Assembly: GCA_030621105.1 (NCBI GenBank)
Contig: JAUXIH010000026.1
Span: 1 to 11,008 of the forward strand
Origin: Dehalococcoidia bacterium
Lineage (GTDB): Bacteria > Chloroflexota > Dehalococcoidia > GIF9 > AB-539-J10
Length of the DNA stretch: 11,008 bases
Direction: 5' to 3'
Part shown: positions 7,288-11,008 of the stretch, piece by piece
Layout of the letters: the number at the start of each line of letters is the position of its first letter
Numbering within the stretch: the stretch's first letter is position 1
The notes under the pieces: generated by a model
The model's input: the letters and a program-made list of their open reading frames with translations, nothing else
What the model was told of the DNA's origin: nothing
Databases searched by the model: none
Made by a program: the position numbers and the translations under genes

Positions 7288-7561
7288 TATGGCCGTGCAC
7301 CCACCCTCGACTTCGATCTCATGGTGCATCCTTACCAGCCAACTCCAGCCAAGCTACTCCACATCACCTGAGAAATACCATTTACCGCTGCTTCCTTCCT
7401 GACCTGACGGGATTCGTGGTTTCCCAGTGCATGGAACTCAGCCTTCAACATCGCTTGGCAAGAATAACTCCACAAGTCAAAAAGCCTCAAGCAGGAATTC
7501 AGCCCCGCTATAGCGGATCTCGGGTACAGGGCACCGCTGGTTCCCCACCTAGCACGGCCAC
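7288..7561 (-). ncRNA. ffs: Signal recognition particle RNA, long bacterial type with Alu domain
   Basis: RNA scaffold of the SRP, which binds Ffh and targets nascent membrane and secreted proteins. The S-domain core is unmistakable: GTCAGGTCAGG followed by AAGGAAGCAGC, at 7408-7388. Going 5', the minus strand reads GGCCGTGCTAGGTGGGGA, AGCGGTGCCCTGTACC and ATCCGCTATAGCGGGGC, which closely parallel the Alu domain of the 271-nt Bacillus subtilis scRNA. The ends pair perfectly: TGGCCGTGC (7560-7552) with GCACGGCCA (7298-7290). The resulting length, about 274 nt, fits the long type rather than the roughly 110-nt 4.5S RNA of enterobacteria. The apical part differs from the usual CC-GGAA-GG; it has A where the closing C should be. 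Four T residues (7283-7280) follow the 3' end. End positions are estimates within a few bases. Confidence 0.93.
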
Positions 7562-7566
7562 GCAGG

Positions 7567-7596
7567 ATATTACCAGTAAAACCATAACTACTTCAA
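7567..7596 (-). promoter_or_regulatory. ffs: Candidate promoter of the SRP RNA gene
   Basis: TTGAAG (7596-7591) and TAATAT (7572-7567) are 18 bases apart, four of six matches each. The expected RNA start, six to seven bases on, falls at 7561-7560, exactly the 5' end predicted from the terminal helix. That agreement is the main support. Confidence 0.5.
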
Positions 7597-7651
7597 CAGG
7601 TAACACTTTATTGACAGGATAACAATAAGACAACCGAAGCCAGACCAATAC

Positions 7652-7777
7652 TCAGAAATTGAGATGTACAACTTTTTTGCTGCTGGTGATGTTGCTGATA
7701 TAAACCAGTGTTGATATAAGCATCAGCCATAAAAATAATAGCTGCCAGGGAAATATGGCACAGAGCAGTGAAAACAA
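7652..7777 (-). CDS. Possible small membrane protein (41 residues), unrecognised
   Basis: A 42-codon frame starts at TTG 7777 and ends at TGA 7654-7652. GAGG stands five bases before the TTG. The product would be almost wholly hydrophobic from residues 2 to 28 (rich in Leu, Ile, Phe and Trp), followed by a polar tail with TSSKK, which is what a single-span membrane miniprotein looks like. It lies 37 bases downstream of the PlsY-like gene on the same strand and upstream of ffs. I recognise no family. Another frame of the same bases also encodes hydrophobic residues, so the pattern may be compositional chance. Confidence 0.25.
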   Translation of the reverse strand: MFSLLCAIFPWQLLFLWLMLISTLVYISNITSSKKVVHLNF

Positions 7778-7814
7778 ATCTCCCTCTGGAAGCAAAATGC
7801 TACGGATACCAAAG

Positions 7815-8528
7815 CTACGCTCTTCTTAAATAGCTACAGTCAAACAGCAAGCGGTTAAGCATCACTAATTTGATATCCTGGGAATCCTTAAGGTCAACTC
7901 CCAGGTCAGCAGTCAACCTCCGCACAAGAATAGCCAGAAATAAGAGCAGAAGAGATAAGGTAATTGCAGGCAACTGGCCAGAAAGCCAGGAAATGAGAGG
8001 CGCTATGGCAAAACCAATAATCATCCCCACTGGTAACCCCAAAGCAACAGGCTCAGCAGTGGCATGAAACCTGATTCGATCCTTCACTGCTCCCTTGCGG
8101 CTATACAGAGCAGAAACAAGCCTCATGCCCCCCCCTATAGCCATTGGGATGAAAGAGAGCAACACGGGATAAGATTGATATGCCAAAAGCAAGATAGCCA
8201 GAACAGCCATCCCTATGGTATTGCCTTTCTCTCCATCAAAATGAGTGAAAACAGGCCACATCTGCCCCATCACCACGGCGACCCCCGACAGGGCAACTAT
8301 GGCGATAGGCAAGCCAAACCCAAAGCCAACAAGTATAACAACAACCCCTTTAGTAAGATCAACTCCGACTCCAGATGCCCCCTCGAGTATTCCGATCTTG
8401 CGCCACAAGGCAATATGCAAATCCTCTTCCTGCAAGGGGTCCAGTCCACATGCCCTGGCCAAGGCAACCATATAAGGAAGAGATCCAAAGAGATAAGCCC
8501 CAACTATGATCCCTATACCAGCAAGCAT
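7815..8528 (-). CDS. Divergent PlsY-like (glycerol-3-phosphate acyltransferase family) membrane protein
   Basis: A 237-residue polytopic membrane protein with the layout of PlsY, the acyl-phosphate:glycerol-3-phosphate acyltransferase of phospholipid synthesis. Seen: GSLPYMVALAR (15-25, motif 1 with Ser and Arg kept), VDLTKG (56-61), GQMWPVFTHFDGEKGNT (88-104, motif 3 region) and several long hydrophobic helices. Departures are large: the usual GSGNxGATN motif 2 is absent and replaced by an acidic EEDLHIALWRKIG segment (34-46); the motif 3 His is Gln89; and GGKGVAT reads GEKGNTI. It is also longer than standard PlsY (about 200). It may therefore use another substrate or be a paralogue with a changed reaction, so I withhold the symbol. 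The ATG lacks a Shine-Dalgarno sequence, and a promoter-like pair ends seven bases before it. Confidence 0.72.
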   Translation of the reverse strand: MLAGIGIIVGAYLFGSLPYMVALARACGLDPLQEEDLHIALWRKIGILEGASGVGVDLTKGVVVILVGFGFGLPIAIVALSGVAVVMGQMWPVFTHFDGEKGNTIGMAVLAILLLAYQSYPVLLSFIPMAIGGGMRLVSALYSRKGAVKDRIRFHATAEPVALGLPVGMIIGFAIAPLISWLSGQLPAITLSLLLLFLAILVRRLTADLGVDLKDSQDIKLVMLNRLLFDCSYLRRA

Positions 8529-8535
8529 AAAGCTA

Positions 8536-8564
8536 ATTTAATCAAGAAACCATGAAAAGGTAAA
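8536..8564 (-). promoter_or_regulatory. Candidate promoter giving a leaderless plsY-like transcript
   Basis: Minus-strand TTTACC (8564-8559) and TTAAAT (8541-8536) are 17 bases apart, with TG one base before the -10 (extended -10 form). Each hexamer is four of six to consensus. The RNA start would fall at or one base before ATG 8528. Confidence 0.4.
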
Positions 8565-8611
8565 GCTCTCCTGGTATATAAAACACAACACATCATTGAG
8601 ATCAAAGCTTC

Positions 8612-8640
8612 TTGACCCCTCGTTCTTTTCCTTGTATATT
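8612..8640 (+). promoter_or_regulatory. Promoter of cobA, probably giving a leaderless mRNA
   Basis: TTGACC (8612-8617) and TATATT (8635-8640) are each five of six to consensus with the ideal 17-base spacing. The expected RNA start, about seven bases on, coincides with GTG 8647. No Shine-Dalgarno sequence lies before that codon. Confidence 0.65.
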
Positions 8641-8646
8641 ACATAC

Positions 8647-9171
8647 GTGCTATCGAAAGGACTGGTGGAGATCTTCACCGGCGATGGCAAGGGAAAAACA
8701 TCGGCTGCTTTAGGCATAGCGCTCCGGGCACTTGGGCAGGGTTTAAAAATACTTATCGTCTACTTTATGAAGGGGGCTTCGCCCCTGAGTGAGATGGAAG
8801 TTCTGTCTCAGAACCCTGATGTAACCATTCTGCGATCCGGGGAAAAAAACTTTGTTAATCCCAAAGCCATTGCGCAAGCGGATAAAGACGAAGCACAAAA
8901 AGCGCTAACTTTCACCAGACAGGCAATGCTCAGCAAAAAGTATGATATCATAATCTTAGACGAAATCAATGTGGCTTCAGCATGGGGCTTGATTGATCTT
9001 AACGAAGTCCAGGAGTTAATAAAAAGTAAGCCCGAGAAAATCGAACTTATTCTCACTGGGCGTTATGCAGATGATTCTCTTATTGCCCTAGCTGATCTGG
9101 TTACTCATATGACTAAAGTTAAGCATCCCTATGACCAGGGAATATTGGCACGAAAGGGCATAGATTATTAA
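8647..9171 (+). CDS. cobA: Cob(I)yrinic acid a,c-diamide / corrinoid adenosyltransferase (CobA/BtuR/CobO type)
   Basis: P-loop enzyme that transfers the 5'-deoxyadenosyl group of ATP to the cobalt of reduced corrinoids, in coenzyme B12 synthesis or salvage. Using GTG 8647 the protein has 174 residues. It begins LSKGLVEIF and shows TGDGKGKTSAALG, with the P-loop at 12-18. Further on come YFMKG (around 39-43), DIIILDEINVASAWGL (the DEIN Walker-B-like motif) and LTGRYADDSLIALADLVTHM, followed by KHPYDQGILARKGIDY at the end, all typical of the family. The frame is open to TTG 8596, but that start lies upstream of a good promoter, so it is unlikely. GTG 8668 is a shorter alternative. The N-terminus is shorter than in E. 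coli BtuR (196). It is the first gene of the cobA-fbp-rdgB operon. Whether its substrate is a biosynthetic intermediate or salvaged cobalamin is not decided by sequence. Confidence 0.92.
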   Translation: MLSKGLVEIFTGDGKGKTSAALGIALRALGQGLKILIVYFMKGASPLSEMEVLSQNPDVTILRSGEKNFVNPKAIAQADKDEAQKALTFTRQAMLSKKYDIIILDEINVASAWGLIDLNEVQELIKSKPEKIELILTGRYADDSLIALADLVTHMTKVKHPYDQGILARKGIDY

Positions 9172-9172
9172 G

Positions 9173-9178
9173 AGGAGG
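9173..9178 (+). promoter_or_regulatory. Consensus ribosome binding site of the FBP aldolase/phosphatase gene
   Basis: AGGAGG lies two bases after the cobA stop and five bases before ATG 9184. It contrasts with the missing Shine-Dalgarno sequence at the first gene of the operon. Confidence 0.8.
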
Positions 9179-9183
9179 AGATT

Positions 9184-10281
9184 ATGGATATAACATTAAG
9201 TCTTATCAAGGCAGATGTAGGGGGTTATGTAGGGCATTCTTCTTGCCACCCGGATCTGCTGGACAAAGCAAAGGAAAGCATGGAGCACGCCAAACAGCAA
9301 GGCTTGCTTATCGATTACTATGTCACCGCCTGCGGTGATGACCTACAACTGATAATGACCCACCAGAAAGGCCAAGATAATGAACAAATCCACAAGTTAG
9401 CCTGGAATACATTTGTCGAATGTACTGCTGTGGCTAAAAAATTAAAGCTACATGGAGCAGGACAGGACCTATTAGCTGACGCCTTCTCGGGAAATGTAAG
9501 AGGAATGGGGCCTGGGGTAGCTGAGATGCAAATAGCCGAGCGTGAAGCCGAATCTATCATCATATTCATGGCGGATAAAACAGCCTCAGGTGCATTTAAC
9601 TTGCCCCTGTACAAGATATTCGCTGACCCCTTCAACACTATCGGGCTCGTGATTGCCTCTAATATGCATTCCGGTTTTGTCTTCGAGGTGCACGATGTTC
9701 TGGAGAATAAGAAGGTCTCCTTCAACACTCCTGAGGATATCTATGATATGCTGGTTCTCATTGGTTCTCCCGGTCGCTACTGCGTCAAAAATGTCTATTC
9801 TAGGCAAACAGGAGAAATCGCTGCCTCAGCCTCTACTCAGAAATTATCGCTGATTGCGGGCAGATATGCTGGTAAAGACGACCCTGTCTGCATCGTGAGA
9901 GCACAGGGAGTTTTCCCTGCTGTCGGCGAAGTGCTGGAGCCGTTCGCCACACCACACATCGTTGAAGGCTGGATGAGAGGCTCACATCATGGTCCTATAA
10001 TGCCTGTCCCCGTCCGCAACGCCAGAGCCACGAGGTTTGATGGACCTCCACGAGTGATAGCTGCTGGATTTCAATTAGCGGAGGGCAAGCTCATCGGTGC
10101 CAACGACCTATTTGATGATCCCGCCTTTGATTCTGCACGGGAACAGGCAAATACCATCGCAGATATCCTGCGCCGCATGGGCCCATTTGAACCTCATCGC
10201 CTACCTCTCGATGCCATGGAATACACAACAATGCCTGAGGTAAGCAAAAAATTAGCTCCCCGATTTCAAGATCTAGACTAG
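9184..10281 (+). CDS. fbp: Class V fructose-1,6-bisphosphate aldolase/phosphatase
   Basis: Bifunctional gluconeogenic enzyme that condenses glyceraldehyde-3-phosphate with dihydroxyacetone phosphate and then removes the 1-phosphate, giving fructose-6-phosphate. It is typical of archaea and some deep-branching bacteria. The 365 residues cover the full family length. Visible: TLSLIKADVGGYVGHSSCHP at the N-terminus (Asp11 and His18 as metal ligands), ACGDDLQL (Asp52, Asp53), MADKTASGAFNLPLY with Asp131, GRYAGKDDP with Tyr228, Lys231 (Schiff-base lysine) and Asp232/Asp233, and Tyr347 in DAMEYTTMP. Each is one residue lower than its known counterpart in the Sulfolobus tokodaii enzyme (Tyr229, Lys232, Tyr348), so both activities should be intact. 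The start is firm (AGGAGG five bases before ATG). It follows cobA by 12 bases and precedes rdgB by five. Confidence 0.95.
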   Translation: MDITLSLIKADVGGYVGHSSCHPDLLDKAKESMEHAKQQGLLIDYYVTACGDDLQLIMTHQKGQDNEQIHKLAWNTFVECTAVAKKLKLHGAGQDLLADAFSGNVRGMGPGVAEMQIAEREAESIIIFMADKTASGAFNLPLYKIFADPFNTIGLVIASNMHSGFVFEVHDVLENKKVSFNTPEDIYDMLVLIGSPGRYCVKNVYSRQTGEIAASASTQKLSLIAGRYAGKDDPVCIVRAQGVFPAVGEVLEPFATPHIVEGWMRGSHHGPIMPVPVRNARATRFDGPPRVIAAGFQLAEGKLIGANDLFDDPAFDSAREQANTIADILRRMGPFEPHRLPLDAMEYTTMPEVSKKLAPRFQDLD

Positions 10282-10286
10282 CTGAA

Positions 10287-10883
10287 ATGCCTGAACTCCT
10301 CCTGGCCACCTCTAACTCAGGAAAGGCCGCTGAATATCGCTGGCTCTTACGGGATATTGGCTACCATATAGTCACGCTGGCTGAACAAGGAATAAAGGAG
10401 AGCGTCGAGGAAAGGGGCAACAGTTACGAACAAAATGCCCAGACAAAAGCTATTGCTTATGCTCAGCTAAGTGGGCTAACTACCCTGGCAGATGACTCCG
10501 GCCTCGAGGTGGATGCTCTTCATGGAGAGCCAGGGATTTACTCAGCACGCTTTGCTGGTGAGAACGCCTCCGATTCAGATAAGACACAAGCTCTCTTAAC
10601 AAAGCTTGCTGGCATACCCTGGAACAAGCGAACTGCCCGCTTTAAATGTGTCATCGCTATAGCCACAGCCAAGGCCCCTGTAAAGCTATGCCATGGAGAA
10701 TGTCAGGGCATAATTTCCCTTGAGGTAAGTGGACAAGGCGGATTTGGCTATGACCCCGTGTTTTACCTGCCCCAGTTCGGAAAAACCATGGCGGAGTTAC
10801 CCTCCGAAGTAAAAAATAAAATCAGTCATCGAGCCAGGGCGGCAAAGAAAGCACGGCAAGTATTACAACAACTCAAAACCTGA
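10287..10883 (+). CDS. rdgB: XTP/dITP diphosphatase (RdgB/HAM1 family)
   Basis: House-cleaning pyrophosphatase that hydrolyses dITP, ITP and XTP to monophosphates, keeping deaminated purines out of DNA and RNA. The 198-residue product has the full family pattern: LLATSNSGKAAE with the phosphate-binding TSNSGK (8-13), ERGNSYEQNAQTKA (42-55), LADDSGLEVDAL (67-78, with the acidic metal ligands), GEPGIYSARFAG (80-91), GGFGYDPVF (151-159, base recognition) and NKISHRARA (177-185). Length is normal. The ATG at 10287 is five bases after the stop of the FBP aldolase/phosphatase gene; there is no clear Shine-Dalgarno sequence, so translation is probably coupled. It is the last gene of the operon in this window, followed by a stretch of hairpins. 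Confidence 0.95.
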   Translation: MPELLLATSNSGKAAEYRWLLRDIGYHIVTLAEQGIKESVEERGNSYEQNAQTKAIAYAQLSGLTTLADDSGLEVDALHGEPGIYSARFAGENASDSDKTQALLTKLAGIPWNKRTARFKCVIAIATAKAPVKLCHGECQGIISLEVSGQGGFGYDPVFYLPQFGKTMAELPSEVKNKISHRARAAKKARQVLQQLKT

Positions 10884-10931
10884 TCATAGGATTCCTCTAG
10901 CAATACTCCTCTCCAAATGGACTATCTTCTC

Positions 10932-10949
10932 ACAGGCATTTCATCCTGT
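10932..10949. repeat. First of three adjacent hairpins after rdgB
   Basis: ACAGG (10932-10936) pairs with CCTGT (10945-10949) around an eight-base loop. Alone it is weak; it matters because the next hairpin begins at the very next base. Confidence 0.35.
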
Positions 10950-10970
10950 CAGGGGTAGTTTTTACCCCTG
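10950..10970 (+). terminator. Perfect 8-bp hairpin, possible end of the cobA-fbp-rdgB transcript
   Basis: CAGGGGTA (10950-10957) pairs perfectly with TACCCCTG (10963-10970) around the loop GTTTT. No T-run follows, so it is not a textbook intrinsic terminator. It may instead act as a 3' stabilising structure, or as part of a palindromic repeat together with its neighbours. Confidence 0.4.
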
Positions 10971-11001
10971 CAGTGAGTTCCCACTGACTCACTGTGTGAG
11001 T
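10971..11001. repeat. Third hairpin with a competing alternative
   Basis: CAGTGAGT (10971-10978) pairs perfectly with ACTCACTG (10987-10994) around eight bases. The same right arm can also pair forward: ACTCAC (10987-10992) with GTGAGT (10996-11001) around TGT. The two folds exclude each other. The window ends seven bases later. Confidence 0.4.
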
Positions 11002-11008
11002 TGAGTAA

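Noticed and set aside
7611..7616. Perfect TTGACA on the plus strand
   Set aside because: No acceptable -10 lies 16-18 bases downstream, and no plus-strand gene follows.
7416..7622. Plus-strand 68-residue frame
   Set aside because: It is antisense to the SRP RNA gene and its promoter; no ribosome binding site or family resemblance.
8064..8555. Plus-strand 163-residue frame opposite the PlsY-like gene
   Set aside because: Composition is rich in Pro, His, Asn and Lys, as expected for the antisense of a membrane-protein gene; the minus-strand product has clear helices and family motifs.
8596..8646. TTG start extending the adenosyltransferase by 17 residues
   Set aside because: The added codons lie over the -35 and -10 of a good promoter and are absent from the family; the P-loop normally lies within the first 20 or so residues in short members.
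9318..9807. Minus-strand frames inside the FBP aldolase/phosphatase gene
   Set aside because: They are antisense to a fully conserved enzyme and have no family features.
1..11008. CRISPR arrays, tRNA genes, insertion sequences
   Set aside because: Read-through on both strands found no regularly spaced direct repeats, no tRNA cloverleaf or T-loop signature, and no transposase motif.

Overview
This window looks like a chromosomal housekeeping region from a bacterium of moderate GC, most likely a Dehalococcoidia-type member of the Chloroflexota. That placement is an inference. It rests on a class V (archaeal-type) fructose-1,6-bisphosphate aldolase/phosphatase, a corrinoid adenosyltransferase beside it, a small-type PurL with separate PurQ, an MEP-pathway gene, and a long SRP RNA that carries an Alu domain. 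No phage, transposase, CRISPR or tRNA signal was seen.

Layout. (1) Positions 1-3601, minus strand: a promoter drives rpsU - yqeY - purQ - purL. The purL 3' end lies outside the window. (2) 3662-4972, plus strand: the CCA-adding enzyme/poly(A) polymerase family gene, diverging from rpsU. (3) 4949-7596, minus strand: the SRP RNA gene (ffs), then rsmA, ispE and a VTT/DedA-like membrane protein. The last gene overlaps the 3' end of cca tail to tail. (4) 7652-8564, minus strand: a divergent PlsY-like membrane protein and a possible 41-residue membrane miniprotein. (5) 8612-10883, plus strand: cobA/btuR-type corrinoid adenosyltransferase, FBP aldolase/phosphatase, and the RdgB/HAM1 house-cleaning nucleotidase. 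(6) 10932-11001: three hairpins set end to end, followed by a competing fourth, at the right edge.

How the genes work together. The left operon joins translation (S21, YqeY) to step 4 of purine synthesis. The central block joins ribosome maturation (RsmA), membrane targeting (SRP RNA), isoprenoid precursors (IspE) and a membrane protein. The right operon combines corrinoid activation, gluconeogenesis and nucleotide-pool cleaning.

The least ordinary observations are: the 274-nt Alu-domain SRP RNA in a stretch without an assigned protein gene, with a changed apical loop; plausible leaderless transcripts for the divergent plsY-like and cobA genes; a 14-codon leader that ends one base before purQ; a PlsY-like protein lacking the usual motif 2; and the back-to-back hairpins at the right edge.
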